This document shows positions 55,149 through 64,000 of a DNA stretch of 64,000 nucleotides, one piece after another. Where the stretch lies: assembly GCF_039969785.1 (NCBI RefSeq), contig NZ_JBDVNC010000013.1, positions 1 through 64,000 on the forward strand. The letters run 5' to 3'. How positions within the stretch are numbered: the first letter of the stretch is position 1; each line of letters opens with the position of its first letter. Made by a program: the position numbers and the translations under genes. The stretch comes from Shimia sp039969785. Its GTDB lineage: Bacteria > Pseudomonadota > Alphaproteobacteria > Rhodobacterales > Rhodobacteraceae. The notes beneath the pieces are model-generated. The model made no database searches and was not told the origin of the DNA. It worked only from the letters and a program-made list of their open reading frames with translations.

Positions 55149-55712
55149 GTGAAAAAGCTAACCAAATTTTTATGTGCCGGTGTGGCTGCGCTGGGATTAA
55201 GTGGCGGGGTTGCCAGTAGTTTGCTTGCAGATACACCTGTAACTTACAATGATGGATCCAATTCCGTGTTCCGGATCAATGTGCCGGACTTTTGGAGTGC
55301 GCGTGTCGGAGGGCATCGTGAGTTGACAGCGCCGGGTGATGAAGGATCCCGTGTTGTGGACCGTGTCATCGGATTGCAGCCCGAACGCGACAGCGGAGTT
55401 TGGGTTGGATTTGTATCGCCCAATGGCCTGAGTACGCTGGACGAAGCGGCAGAATATGCCCGGTCGCTGGCACCGCAGATTGCCAAGGACACCGAGATAA
55501 CCGATTTCGAAAATCGCAACATCGCGGGCTATCCATCACGTGTCTATCGTGGGCATGGGCGTCGTGACGGGAACACAGTGTATTTCACTGTGTCGCTTAT
55601 CGATCTTCCCAATGGGCGAGTGATTTTCAGCATGACCGCACTGCAGCCGGGGTACGAACCGACCGTCCTTGATGACGTCAATGCCATCTACAATTCCATT
55701 CGGTCACAGTGA
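55149..55712 (+). CDS. Secreted protein, function unknown
   Basis: A 187-residue protein with an N-terminal signal peptide (VKKLTKFLCAGVAALGLSGG, cleavage probably near residue 27). The mature part looks like a compact alpha/beta domain (FRINVPDFWSARVGG, VWVGFVSPNG, RVIFSMTALQPGYEPTVLDD), similar in pattern to PsbP-like lipoprotein-free domains, though I cannot confirm this. GTG 55149 is preferred because AAAGGA lies eight bases upstream; ATG 55140 overlaps that site. Confidence 0.65.
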   Translation: MKKLTKFLCAGVAALGLSGGVASSLLADTPVTYNDGSNSVFRINVPDFWSARVGGHRELTAPGDEGSRVVDRVIGLQPERDSGVWVGFVSPNGLSTLDEAAEYARSLAPQIAKDTEITDFENRNIAGYPSRVYRGHGRRDGNTVYFTVSLIDLPNGRVIFSMTALQPGYEPTVLDDVNAIYNSIRSQ

Positions 55713-55723
55713 GGGAGGCAGAA

Positions 55724-56011
55724 ATGACACCTATTTCTAAGAATATTTTTCGTATCGTCGCCCTGGTCACAGCCGGAGGGGTCGCTCTGTCGGGGTGTGA
55801 ATCAACAGGTGGATATACCCAAACCGGCGTGTATTACGATTCTATGATGTGGAACGATTACTATCGGCCGCCACACAATCGACCGGGGCGTCCCGAGCAC
55901 CCGATTGAGCGCCCTCCAAACCGTCCGGTACACCCTATCGCGCCTGCACCACCAGTGCACCGTCCTTCGCCCAGTCCTTCACGACCGTCACGCCCATCAC
56001 CACGTCGCTGA
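55724..56011 (+). CDS. Small Pro/Arg/His-rich lipoprotein
   Basis: A 95-residue predicted lipoprotein. The signal peptide ends in the lipobox ALSGC (Cys25). The mature part is unstructured-looking, with Tyr-rich (GVYYDSMMWNDYYRPP) and Pro/Arg/His/Ser-rich stretches. GAGGGAGGCAGAA precedes ATG 55724. Its TGA abuts the opposing gene's stop, forming the palindrome TGATCA (56009-56014). Function unknown. Confidence 0.7.
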   Translation: MTPISKNIFRIVALVTAGGVALSGCESTGGYTQTGVYYDSMMWNDYYRPPHNRPGRPEHPIERPPNRPVHPIAPAPPVHRPSPSPSRPSRPSPRR

Positions 56012-57229
56012 TCAGACCGCCGCCAGCTCTGTGACAACAGTGCTGGCGCGCTCTAATGTCTGATGAACCGGGCATTTGTCGGCAATTTCCAAAAGTCTGG
56101 CCCGTTGTTCTTCGGAAAGCGGGCCACACAGGAAAAGCGTACGTTTGAATGTATCGACCTTTGACTGGCTTCCGGTTTCCGCGTCTCTGGCATGTACTTT
56201 GTCGTGGCTGACATCAACCCAGATATGTTCCAGCGGCCATCCTTTGCGTCGTGCATACATGCGCACTGTCATAGAAGTGCAGGCACCCAGACCAGCCGCA
56301 AGAAATCCATAGGGCGACATGCCCCGATTTGTGCCACCATAGGCAAGTGGTTCATCGGCAATGGCATGGTGCATCGGGCCCGCGTTTACGTCTTGCAGAA
56401 ATCCGGCCGGATCAGCCTCAGACACGCGCACAATACCTTCTGGTGCACCGGGTGGGGGCGCGGGTAGTTTAAGATCAAGGTAGCTGCCAGCCCATGTCGC
56501 AATCACGCCGGCAGCATATTCCGCGTCTTCGGCGCGGGTGACCAAATGGTCGGCATGATCTAGCGTTACAAAGCTTTTTGGGTGCTTTGCGGCGGCGAAT
56601 ATTTCACCGGCGTTTTCAATACCAACAACATCGTCAGTTGGTGCATGCATCACCAACAGCGCGCGTTTCATACCCTTGATGGCAGTGCCTAATTTTGCAG
56701 AAGCCACATCGTCAACAAACGATTTTCGAATGGTAAACGGACGCCCGCCCAGTGTAACGTTAGCCTCGCCCTGCGCTTCAATCGTCGCAAGATCATCGCC
56801 AAAATTGTGGGTCACATGGCCAGGATCAAAAGGCGCTCCGATGGTGGCGACCGCTTTAACCGAAGCTATCTCGCCAGCGGCCCGTAAAACGGCCGCGCCG
56901 CCAAGGCTGTGACCAATCAACAGGCTGGGTGCTTTGCCCTCCTGGGACAGATGTTTGGCCGCAGCAATTAAGTCATCCACATTGGATGTGAACGTCGTGT
57001 TCGCGAATTCGCCCTGACTGTGCCCAAGGCCTGTAAAGTCAAATCTCAGAACTGCGATGCCCATTGCCGCGAGGCGTGCGGAAATGCGACGTGCTGCCGG
57101 GATATCTTTGGAACAGGTAAAGCAATGCGCAAATAAAGCGGTGGCAAGATGCGGGCCATCTGGTAAATCCAGCCGTCCGGAAAGCATTTCACCATTATGT
57201 CCCGGAAATTGCAGGCGTTCTGTAGGCAT
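56012..57229 (-). CDS. Fused alpha/beta hydrolase and OsmC-family protein
   Basis: A 405-residue two-domain protein. Residues about 1-245 form an alpha/beta hydrolase with the nucleophile elbow GHSLGG, LRFDFTGLGHSQGEF, and Asp and His candidates in HAPTDDVVG and DHADHL. Residues about 265-405 form an OsmC domain with the peroxidatic Cys pair in LGACTSMTVRMYARRKGW and KCPVHQTL. OsmC proteins reduce organic hydroperoxides with thiols. The fusion is known in proteobacteria, and its physiological substrate is unclear. Confidence 0.88.
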   Translation of the reverse strand: MPTERLQFPGHNGEMLSGRLDLPDGPHLATALFAHCFTCSKDIPAARRISARLAAMGIAVLRFDFTGLGHSQGEFANTTFTSNVDDLIAAAKHLSQEGKAPSLLIGHSLGGAAVLRAAGEIASVKAVATIGAPFDPGHVTHNFGDDLATIEAQGEANVTLGGRPFTIRKSFVDDVASAKLGTAIKGMKRALLVMHAPTDDVVGIENAGEIFAAAKHPKSFVTLDHADHLVTRAEDAEYAAGVIATWAGSYLDLKLPAPPPGAPEGIVRVSEADPAGFLQDVNAGPMHHAIADEPLAYGGTNRGMSPYGFLAAGLGACTSMTVRMYARRKGWPLEHIWVDVSHDKVHARDAETGSQSKVDTFKRTLFLCGPLSEEQRARLLEIADKCPVHQTLERASTVVTELAAV

Positions 57230-57338
57230 TGCGGAGTCCTCGTTTCATTTGAACGCTAACCTGCGCGTTCAAACGCATTCCGCCAAGTGGCATGTCAGGC
57301 TTCTCACGCCAAGGTGACTTAACGCGACCTCCGCGTCA

Positions 57339-58682
57339 TCAGTTTTCACCCATCAGGGCCGGATCAAACGGGTATGTGGTGAGATTTTCGAAACCATCTT
57401 CTGTAATTAATACCTGATCCTCAAGTTTGATCGAAAAACTTCCGCCAACTTCGCCAACCAGCGCCTCGACACACAACACCATGCCGGGTTCCAGCGCATA
57501 ATCAAAGGCACCGGGCACTGCTTTGTCGGAATAGGCCACAAGCGGCCATTCATCACACAATCCGACGCCATGCATCAGACATCCATATTTTTGCTGCCAG
57601 AACTTGTCGTCCAGTTTATGCGCGTTGGCCGTGAGTTCGGGTATGGTCACGCCCGGTTTCAGCATCTCCATATTTGTCATGATGTGTTCGTGGGCGTGTC
57701 GCATCGCATAGACCATGGCATTGGTTGGTTTCGCATCTCCGACCCACCATGTTCTGGAAATGTCGATGCAAATTCCATAAGATGAAATCAGATCAGTATC
57801 CAATCCGACAATTTCATTGTTTTGCACTATGCGCGGGCCGCATTCCTGAAACCAGGGGTTCGTGCGCTGACCGGATGTCAGCAAGCGGGTTTCAATCCAT
57901 TCTCCACCTCGCCGGATATTTTCTGCGTGCAGCACTGCCCAGATGTCATCTTCAGATGTCTTGCCCAGAGGTACATTGTCGCGCATGAATCGCTCCATTT
58001 CGCCCACCGCCGTTTGACAAGCATGATTGGCGCACCGCATTGCCAGAATTTCATCCGGGCCTTTGACAGACCGCGACTTTTCGGTGACTTCTTCGCCCTC
58101 CAGTATTTCAAATCCCTGCGCTTCCAATGCGCGCAGGCCATGCACCATAATTTTGTCGACAGCGAGGCGGCAGTTGCCGGGAGAATGCTCCTGCAAAAGC
58201 GTTCGCACTTCGTTTGCAAAACTGTCGGCGGCGATGTCTACTTTGTCACCCCGGTCAAAATAGAACAGGTCTGCGCCGGATCGAGATTCGCGCACCAATG
58301 GGTTGAATTTGCTTAAGAAAGGCGCGTTCTTGTAGTCCCAGATAACCATATATCCATCCGCACACAAAAGAACTGCGCGAAATGGATTATGGGTATTCCA
58401 CAGCTGCATGTTTGTACTGTCGGTGGCATAGCGGATATTCAGCGGGTCAAACATCAATAGACCGGCGTAATCGCGGTCAACGATGTGCTTTGTCAAGCGT
58501 TCCCATCGGAATTTGCGCATAGCTTGTAAGTCGGGCAGGACAAGACCAGCTTTTTGCCATTCCTGAAAGGCGAGATGGGTCGGTCCGATTTCAATGCGGT
58601 CGCTGTCATTTGGGGTATTGTCACCGAGTGTTGCGCCTCGTGATGGGTCAATCTTGCGGCTTTCCCGGTAATTTTCGCTCAT
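57339..58682 (-). CDS. dddP: DMSP lyase DddP
   Basis: A 447-residue member of the M24 (creatinase/aminopeptidase P) fold that cleaves dimethylsulfoniopropionate to dimethyl sulfide and acrylate. Iron-binding residues known from a structurally characterised Roseobacter DddP fall at identical numbers here: Asp295, Asp297, Asp307, His371, Glu406 and Glu421. The catalytic Asp377 (CDEWP) and Tyr366 are also present. DPLNIRYATDSTNMQLWNTHNPFR is typical of DddP rather than peptidases. GGGAGGC upstream sets ATG 58682 (MSENYRESRK). It is divergent from a DUF3445 gene across 123 bases. Confidence 0.96.
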   Translation of the reverse strand: MSENYRESRKIDPSRGATLGDNTPNDSDRIEIGPTHLAFQEWQKAGLVLPDLQAMRKFRWERLTKHIVDRDYAGLLMFDPLNIRYATDSTNMQLWNTHNPFRAVLLCADGYMVIWDYKNAPFLSKFNPLVRESRSGADLFYFDRGDKVDIAADSFANEVRTLLQEHSPGNCRLAVDKIMVHGLRALEAQGFEILEGEEVTEKSRSVKGPDEILAMRCANHACQTAVGEMERFMRDNVPLGKTSEDDIWAVLHAENIRRGGEWIETRLLTSGQRTNPWFQECGPRIVQNNEIVGLDTDLISSYGICIDISRTWWVGDAKPTNAMVYAMRHAHEHIMTNMEMLKPGVTIPELTANAHKLDDKFWQQKYGCLMHGVGLCDEWPLVAYSDKAVPGAFDYALEPGMVLCVEALVGEVGGSFSIKLEDQVLITEDGFENLTTYPFDPALMGEN

Positions 58683-58805
58683 CTCTGCCTCCCGTTGGAT
58701 GATATTGACAGCTTGCGAGGCTAAAGCCCGCGGGTCGTGTCTGTTTACGACGCCGTTTTGTACTTTTTGGCTGTGCGGGTGGACCAGTTGAGGTAGTTTC
58801 ATTTT

Positions 58806-59567
58806 ATGAATTTGGTGCTGCAAAAAACAATTCCGTACGATCCGTTTCGCGAGGTCACTCTTCCCGGGATAACGCCCATGGATTTGGATGATTGGTTGAT
58901 CGTAGATGATGCATATGCCGGTCAAATGGCCGTGCGTGAGCAGTTGCTCCGCCAAAATCGCGATCTGGTTTGCGCGTTGTCAGACCAGGCGCGTCCTGCA
59001 GCGGAAGAATTGCTTGAAAGGGTCGTGGCCAGTTTACGTGCCTCGGACGGCTTTGTTGTCAAAAGTGGAGTTGTGACCTGCCCGGACAGGCGGGTGGTTG
59101 CGTTGAACCGAGGCGACCCCTTGGTCACTATCGCCAAGCTCATCCAGGAAGATGTTTGTTTACTGCAACGCAAAGAAGATCAGCATGTTTTGACCGGTGC
59201 CGTTTTGTGCTTTCCCGCCAGCTGGAAACTCAGCGAAAAGATTGGCCGGCCCTTGGACGGGATTCATGCACCGGTTGACAGCTATGACGCCAATGTTGCG
59301 CGTCGAGTGCAACGGCTGTTCGATGGTGTCCGTGCAGAGTGCCCGTTGTGGCGCAAAAATGTGCTGTGGTATGATGATCCAGCCCTTTTTCAACCTCGGT
59401 CTCAAAGTGAAAGCCGGCAACCCGTAGGCTCCGGGGATGCGCCATACTTGCGATCAGAGCGCCAGAGCATTTTAAGGCTGCCACAAACCGACGCCGTTGT
59501 ATTTTCCATTCACACATTTGTTCTGGCACGCGCAGACGCAGAGGCGGCGTTTGGACCTATTGCATAA
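58806..59567 (+). CDS. DUF3445 family, heme-dependent oxidative N-demethylase-like
   Basis: A 253-residue protein of the DUF3445/HODM family. PYDPFREVTLPGITPMDLDDWL opens the domain, followed by DLVCALSDQARPAAEELL, a central VLTGAVLCFPASWKLSEKIGRPLDGIHAPVDSYD block and the C-terminal RSERQSILRLPQTDAVVFSIHTFV. Family members bind heme b and O2 and can demethylate small methylamines such as dimethylamine or choline derivatives. Specific substrate is unknown. It faces dddP and precedes a methyltransferase by 87 bases. Confidence 0.85.
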   Translation: MNLVLQKTIPYDPFREVTLPGITPMDLDDWLIVDDAYAGQMAVREQLLRQNRDLVCALSDQARPAAEELLERVVASLRASDGFVVKSGVVTCPDRRVVALNRGDPLVTIAKLIQEDVCLLQRKEDQHVLTGAVLCFPASWKLSEKIGRPLDGIHAPVDSYDANVARRVQRLFDGVRAECPLWRKNVLWYDDPALFQPRSQSESRQPVGSGDAPYLRSERQSILRLPQTDAVVFSIHTFVLARADAEAAFGPIA

Positions 59568-59654
59568 AGCGCAGAAATTGTTGATTTTAATTTGAATAGT
59601 CTAAGCGGTACGTTCGATGTTTTGCATCGTTAGTTTCCGCATTTGAGGGCCCAG

Positions 59655-60857
59655 ATGAGCATTACAGAACAGTACGACACATATCCCTATCCGACTCGGG
59701 ACCCAAAAGACGAACGTAAACGGTTGGTTCAGGGCTCGCCTTCGTTGCCAATCGAGATTGATCACTATGTTTTTGGGGGAAAACGAAACTGGCGTGAACC
59801 CATCCGAATTCTTGTCGCGGGTGGCGGGACGGGGGACGCGCTTGTGCAGATGGCTCAGATACTGACGTCCGCCAAGCGCCCTTACGAGATCACGTATGTC
59901 GATTTGTCCGCCGCAGCCCGCGAAATAGCGGAGGCACGTATTGCAGAGCGTAACCTGAAAAACGTTACGTTTCATACAGGTAGCCTATTGGATGCGCCTG
60001 AGTATGGTGAATTTGACTACATCGATTGCTGTGGCGTGTTGCATCACTTACCAGATCCCGACGCGGGGTTTTCGGCGTTGTCAAAGGCCGTTTCGCCCCA
60101 AGGAGGCATGGGATTGATGGTGTATGCGCCATACGGTCGTTCGGGCGTCTATCCGCTGCAATCCGCATTTGGCGCGTTGTCCCGAGGGATGACGGCCAGG
60201 GATCGGCTACAGCTTGGCCGGACGTCTCTGCGCGCACTTCCTGACAACCATCCGTTCAAACGTAACAAGACGGTTGTCGATCACAAAAGCAGCGATGCAG
60301 AGTTTTATGATCTGTTACTGCATTCACAGGACCAGCCATACACAGTTGGTGAATTGACCGACGCGCTCAAACGGGCAGGGCTGAGATCGACTGGTTTCCT
60401 TCCTCAGGCTCAATACGATCTGGAACGTGTCTTGCCAGAGGCTGTGTCGCGCCCGGAAGGGTTGTCCGACATTGAGGCGATTGATGTCGCAGAAAAATTG
60501 CGCGGTACGATAAAAACGCATGTTGTTTATGCCGTCCCGGAGAAGCGGGCACTGAAACCCGTTGACGGCACGGACCTTTGGTCGGTTCCGCACTTGCGCA
60601 GTCTTGATGGGATGCGATTGTCCGGGCTTGTCGCCAAGCGGGGAAAGGTCATTGTCGATTTCCCAACCGAGACTGTGACGATCCCGATTGCGCGAGAAAC
60701 AGCACCCTTGGTAGCGCTGATAGATGGGCGCACGCCGTTAAAAGTGATCAGGGAGAGGGCTGGTTTGGATGAATTCCTGTTCGGGACACTTTGGAAAAAG
60801 ATACATGATGCTTTCGTGCCGTGGGATCAGTTGAATTATTCCAAGCTGTATGTCTGA
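59655..60857 (+). CDS. Class I SAM-dependent methyltransferase
   Basis: A 400-residue cytoplasmic protein. It opens with YDTYPYPTRDPKDE, has SAM motif I ILVAGGGTGDA (52-62), an acidic ITYVDLS loop and motif IV-like DYIDCCGVLHHLPDP. The C-terminal half (from about residue 240) is a further helical domain ending in a segment that reads like a small helix-turn-helix (PLVALIDGRTPLKVIRERAG). GAGGG sets ATG 59655; a TTG four codons earlier is unlikely. The methyl acceptor is unknown. Confidence 0.8.
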   Translation: MSITEQYDTYPYPTRDPKDERKRLVQGSPSLPIEIDHYVFGGKRNWREPIRILVAGGGTGDALVQMAQILTSAKRPYEITYVDLSAAAREIAEARIAERNLKNVTFHTGSLLDAPEYGEFDYIDCCGVLHHLPDPDAGFSALSKAVSPQGGMGLMVYAPYGRSGVYPLQSAFGALSRGMTARDRLQLGRTSLRALPDNHPFKRNKTVVDHKSSDAEFYDLLLHSQDQPYTVGELTDALKRAGLRSTGFLPQAQYDLERVLPEAVSRPEGLSDIEAIDVAEKLRGTIKTHVVYAVPEKRALKPVDGTDLWSVPHLRSLDGMRLSGLVAKRGKVIVDFPTETVTIPIARETAPLVALIDGRTPLKVIRERAGLDEFLFGTLWKKIHDAFVPWDQLNYSKLYV

Positions 60858-61147
60858 CCAGCAATCAGGATTAGAAAATGCTTTTTAAAGGCTCTCAGGC
60901 ACGTCCACCGGGCTTGTCCGAACGAAAATGCAATGCCGCGCGAGGCCTGTTGCCTGCAAGGTTACTTATGAAAATGTGAAAACGCGTGCGAATGTGCATA
61001 ACGACTGATTTCAAATCTTGTGCGGTATCGGTGCAATTAAGTGCACATCATCGGACTGTCACCATTTTGATGTCAGAAAAAAGAAAAGTGTTTCACAGGT
61101 TCTATGACCTTTCACCCAAAAGGCGAATAAAGGCTCTGATGAGAATT

Positions 61148-61232
61148 TGGTGCGGGTGAAGGGACTCGAACCCCCACGCCTCGCGGCGCCAGAACCTAAA
61201 TCTGGTGCGTCTACCAATTCCGCCACACCCGC
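61148..61232 (-). tRNA. tRNA-Leu (anticodon UAG)
   Basis: Reading from 61232 down, acceptor GCGGGTG pairs with CACCCGC. A long variable arm marks a class II tRNA, the anticodon loop is TTTAGGT with anticodon TAG, and the T-arm has GGTTCGAGTCC. The discriminator is A and the CCA end is encoded (61148-61150). It reads CUN leucine codons. Confidence 0.97.
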
Positions 61233-61288
61233 ACTCGTTTGCGCGTCTTAGCAAAGCTAAAATCAGGATGCGAGGAGAAAATTTGCCC

Positions 61289-63079
61289 CTACAGGTTCAA
61301 TCTTCGAAAAACAGCGGGCAATTGATCGGGCAGGTCTTCAGCGATCAGGCCGGGGCCAAATTCCAGCGCGCATTCCACATGCAACCATGCAGCTGTTTCT
61401 GCGGCTTGCGTCGGCGCAAAACCGCGCGCCAACAGGCCTGTGATAAACCCGGCCAAAACGTCACCGGACCCGGCAGTCGCCAGCCAGGGAGCTGCCCGCT
61501 CGTAATGCGCTGCATGTATGCTGCATTGGCCCGAGGGCTCAGCAATGATCGTGTCGGCACCCTTAAGCAGCACAACACAACCCGCTCGCTTGGCAGCATC
61601 ACGTGCTGCGTCAACCTTTGAATAGGCTGGGCCGGATTGCGACGCGAGCGCGTCCTTCCACTGTTGTATGTCGGCCATGTACTGTTGAAGATTTGTTGGA
61701 TCGTATTGAAGCGTATTCAGTACCGGAGGCTTCTTTGGCGAATTGAGTTTGTCGGCAAGGTCGGGGAACAATCTGGAGAACTCGCCCATGTGAGGTGTTA
61801 GAACACATTTCTCATGCAACATATCGAATAGCGCTTTGGGGTCGTCCTGATAGGCCGACAATGCACCCGCATCCAAAATCGTCGACCGCCCGGAATCCAA
61901 AGCTATCGGCACCAGAGCTTGTGCCAGCTTTAGCTCCATTCCCGGCCCAAGACATAACGCATTCAACCTATCGTCTTCAAGCACTCCGGTCAGAGCTTGC
62001 TGACCGTCGATACGAGCCAACATCAGTGCAGTAATCTGATTGGCCACTTCCATCTGCGCGTTAGGTGGACATCCAAGTGTGACCAGCCCAGCACCAATGC
62101 GCAAAGCGCCCCGAGCGGCCAGTCGCGCCGCACCTGTCTTGCCCGTACTACCAGTCAGGATCAACGCATGACCATGAGAAAATTTGTGAGCAGCGCCCTG
62201 TGATTTTGACAGCATGTCCCAGCGGTACATGTTCATGAATTGCCTGGTATCCGGGACCAACGGCTCTTTCGTTATCAAATTGACACGTGGCACACGTATG
62301 TTCCGACCTATCCCGCCCCTACGCATTGGTGCGGTGTCACGGCCTTTTTCATGGGAGGTACAGCGCCAATCTCTCAAGCCTATGTCCTTAACCACCAATT
62401 TATTGCAAACAGCCGGACCCTCGCCGATAAAGTGGCCAATTTTCGGGCTGTCAAATGCCACCGTCAATGATGCCGCCGCAGACGCACCCCGGTTGCTATA
62501 TCCAGCCTCGGTTGCGCCACTTCCTAAGACACGGCCGCTGTCCAAGCACAAACCTGATGGTGCATCAATTGCGACTGTATAAGGGACGTAGTTATCACCA
62601 TTTCGCCCGCACATGTGCGTGAGTACATTCCATGCCTCTCCATCAACTGGACGCGTCAAACCTGTGCCAAACAATGCATCGACATACAGATCAGCATATT
62701 TATGCCCATGCTCAGGATGTCGCTTTCGGAATGCCTTTTCCGTTAGCGTAGTAACCTGTCCTAGCTTTTCCCACCGATCGTAATTCACCTTTGCATCCGG
62801 CGGTAGTTGTTCCGCCTCTCCAAAGAGAAACAGCTGCACCTCCCAATCCCATTCCTTCAACAACCGCGCTACGACAAACCCGTCGCCACCATTGTTGCCG
62901 GGTCCACACAGGATGACTGCTCGATGAATGTTTTTGGCAAGCTCGGGCCACTCTTCAAAGACCGCTTCAACGACCCCGCGACCGGCGCGCTCCATTAACT
63001 CTAAACCAGTCACGTCACCTGACTTGATTGCGGCCAGTTCTATGGCGCGCATTTGGGCAGCAGTCAGGAGTTCGGTCAT
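61289..63079 (-). CDS. nnr: Bifunctional NAD(P)H-hydrate epimerase/dehydratase
   Basis: A 596-residue repair enzyme for hydrated NAD(P)H. The N-terminal epimerase domain (about 1-215) has LCGPGNNGGDGFVVARLL and VDALFGTGL. The C-terminal ADP-dependent dehydratase (about 285-590) has LILTGSTGKTGAARLAA, LTPHMGEFSRLF and the nucleotide motif ATAGSGDVLAGFITGLLARG. An extra insertion of about 40 residues after HMGEFSRLFPD (NSPKKPPVLNTLQYDPTN) lengthens it compared with E. coli. It ends 57 bases before the tRNA. Confidence 0.94.
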   Translation of the reverse strand: MTELLTAAQMRAIELAAIKSGDVTGLELMERAGRGVVEAVFEEWPELAKNIHRAVILCGPGNNGGDGFVVARLLKEWDWEVQLFLFGEAEQLPPDAKVNYDRWEKLGQVTTLTEKAFRKRHPEHGHKYADLYVDALFGTGLTRPVDGEAWNVLTHMCGRNGDNYVPYTVAIDAPSGLCLDSGRVLGSGATEAGYSNRGASAAASLTVAFDSPKIGHFIGEGPAVCNKLVVKDIGLRDWRCTSHEKGRDTAPMRRGGIGRNIRVPRVNLITKEPLVPDTRQFMNMYRWDMLSKSQGAAHKFSHGHALILTGSTGKTGAARLAARGALRIGAGLVTLGCPPNAQMEVANQITALMLARIDGQQALTGVLEDDRLNALCLGPGMELKLAQALVPIALDSGRSTILDAGALSAYQDDPKALFDMLHEKCVLTPHMGEFSRLFPDLADKLNSPKKPPVLNTLQYDPTNLQQYMADIQQWKDALASQSGPAYSKVDAARDAAKRAGCVVLLKGADTIIAEPSGQCSIHAAHYERAAPWLATAGSGDVLAGFITGLLARGFAPTQAAETAAWLHVECALEFGPGLIAEDLPDQLPAVFRRLNL

Positions 63080-63250
63080 GTTGTCACCTCAAGCGATTCA
63101 ATTCGGCTCTATTTTCATGCAAAGCGCCTAATTTTTAAGCAATCAGTTTGGAATACGCCGCCCTGTATGCCCCGCGTCACCATAGCCAATTGTTCCCCGC
63201 AAGCGAAAGTGATCTGAGCATTTCAGAATTCAGGTGAGGGGAATCTCAAG

Positions 63251-63589
63251 ATGAAAAAGATCGAGGCAATCATCAAGCCGTTCAAACTTGATGAGGTCAA
63301 GGAAGCGCTTCAGGATTTTGGCATTCAGGGTCTGAGCGTGATTGAGGTTAAGGGTTTCGGACGCCAAAAAGGCCATACCGAACTTTATCGCGGCGCGGAA
63401 TACGTCGTGGATTTCCTACCAAAAGTGAAAATTGAAGTTGTCCTGGACGACGATCAGGTAGACGGCGCCATTGAGGCCATCGTGGACGCCGCGAAAACCG
63501 ACAAAATTGGCGACGGCAAAATTTTTGTAAGCCCCGTCGAGCAAGCCATTCGCATTCGCACCGGTGAATCCGGTCCGGACGCGCTGTAA
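63251..63589 (+). CDS. glnB: Nitrogen regulatory protein PII
   Basis: A 112-residue trimeric signal protein that reads glutamine, 2-oxoglutarate and ATP/ADP. The T-loop GHTELYRGAEY carries Tyr51, the uridylylation site. KIGDGKIFV and the C-terminal RIRTGESGPDAL bind nucleotide. It controls GlnA adenylylation and NtrBC. AGGTGAGGGGAATCTCAAG precedes ATG 63251. The glnB-glnA order with 38 bases between stop and start is the usual alphaproteobacterial operon. Confidence 0.97.
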   Translation: MKKIEAIIKPFKLDEVKEALQDFGIQGLSVIEVKGFGRQKGHTELYRGAEYVVDFLPKVKIEVVLDDDQVDGAIEAIVDAAKTDKIGDGKIFVSPVEQAIRIRTGESGPDAL

Positions 63590-63627
63590 ACCCACACCTT
63601 TCCAAAGTAATCAGAAGGAAAATGAGA

Positions 63628-64000
63628 ATGAGCGCAGACGCAGTTCTCCAGCTGATCAAAGACGAAGATGCGGCATATGTCGACATCCGCTTTACCGACA
63701 CGCGCGGCAAGCTTCAGCACGTGACAGTAGACGTTGATCTTGTTGACGAAGACTTCCTCGAAGAAGGCTTCATGTTTGACGGTTCGTCCATTGCTGGCTG
63801 GAAATCGATCGAAAACTCCGACATGAAACTGATCCCCGACACAACGTCGGCTTATGTGGATCCGTTCTATGCCGAAAAGACCATCTGCATTCACTGCTCG
63901 ATCGTCGAACCCGACACCGGTGAATCCTATGAGCGTGACCCACGTGGGACAGCTGAAAAAGCAGAAGCGTACCTGAAGTCTTCGGGTATCGGTGACGTGG
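63628..64000 (+). CDS. glnA: Glutamine synthetase type I, 3' part cut by window edge
   Basis: The first 124 codons of glutamine synthetase, which makes glutamine from glutamate, ammonia and ATP. DAAYVDIRFTDTRGKLQHVT and GFMFDGSSIAGWKSIENSDM are the N-terminal beta-grasp motifs of type I enzymes. ATG 63628 is preferred because AGAAGGA lies eight bases upstream; ATG 63622 is too close to it. The catalytic domain lies outside the window. Confidence 0.96.
   Translation, partial: MSADAVLQLIKDEDAAYVDIRFTDTRGKLQHVTVDVDLVDEDFLEEGFMFDGSSIAGWKSIENSDMKLIPDTTSAYVDPFYAEKTICIHCSIVEPDTGESYERDPRGTAEKAEAYLKSSGIGDV

Overview
The window is a chromosomal segment of an alphaproteobacterium, most likely a marine member of the Rhodobacterales (Roseobacter group). 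The case rests on gene content and order. There is a near-certain DddP DMSP lyase, a soxBDAG sarcosine oxidase operon, a separately placed ccmI with a distant ccmABCDG cluster, an RTX protein with an acidic N-terminus, and a YfgM-BamB-Der block. The sequence is dense, moderately GC-rich and uses strong Shine-Dalgarno sites. No insertion sequences, phage genes, CRISPR arrays or rRNA genes were seen. Both ends cut a gene: acs on the left (minus strand, 3' end missing) and glnA on the right (plus strand, 3' end missing).

Layout. 1-2 kb: acs. 2.5-7.4 kb: an accessory-looking block with two divergent kinase-fold phosphotransferases, a FemAB/BioF2-like acyltransferase and a 442-residue protein made largely of about 44 Gly-Ser-Gly-Thr-X pentapeptides. 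7.6-11.5 kb: dusA, a TauE/SafE exporter, a 2OG-Fe(II) oxygenase and an RTX protein. 11.6-13.6 kb (minus): DUF1289, ruvX, ccmI. 13.7-19 kb: the sarcosine oxidase operon, then a 755-base gene-poor gap. 19.8-28 kb: sodB, an ECHDC3-like crotonase, a LOG-family hydrolase, a LysM protein, an Atm1-type ABC exporter, DUF1294, a reductive-dehalogenase-like Fe-S protein and a small secreted protein. 28-33 kb (minus): an RND efflux pair. 33.4-37 kb: YfgM-like, bamB, der. 37-40 kb: a desaturase, serS and a frameshifted trypsin-like protease. 40.4-47.5 kb: yajC-secD-secF, TauE/SafE, an Mth938-like gene, then ccmA-B-C-D-G. 47.6-57 kb: acnA, DUF1223, an orphan FliG-like gene, a TPR protein, purB, three small envelope proteins and an alpha/beta hydrolase-OsmC fusion. 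57.3-61 kb: dddP, divergent from a DUF3445 gene and a methyltransferase. 61-64 kb: tRNA-Leu(UAG), nnr, glnB, glnA.

How the parts fit. Several genes serve one-carbon and methylated-compound metabolism: sarcosine oxidase yields glycine, methylene-THF and H2O2; DddP cleaves DMSP; the DUF3445 family includes oxidative N-demethylases; acs and aconitase feed the TCA cycle; sodB handles superoxide. A second theme is envelope biogenesis: Sec auxiliary proteins, BamB and cytochrome c maturation. GlnB and GlnA form the standard nitrogen-status pair.

The most unusual part is 2.5-7.4 kb, where the pentapeptide-repeat protein is flanked by enzymes whose families modify small molecules or proteins. A modified repetitive scaffold is an inference from gene order and composition only.
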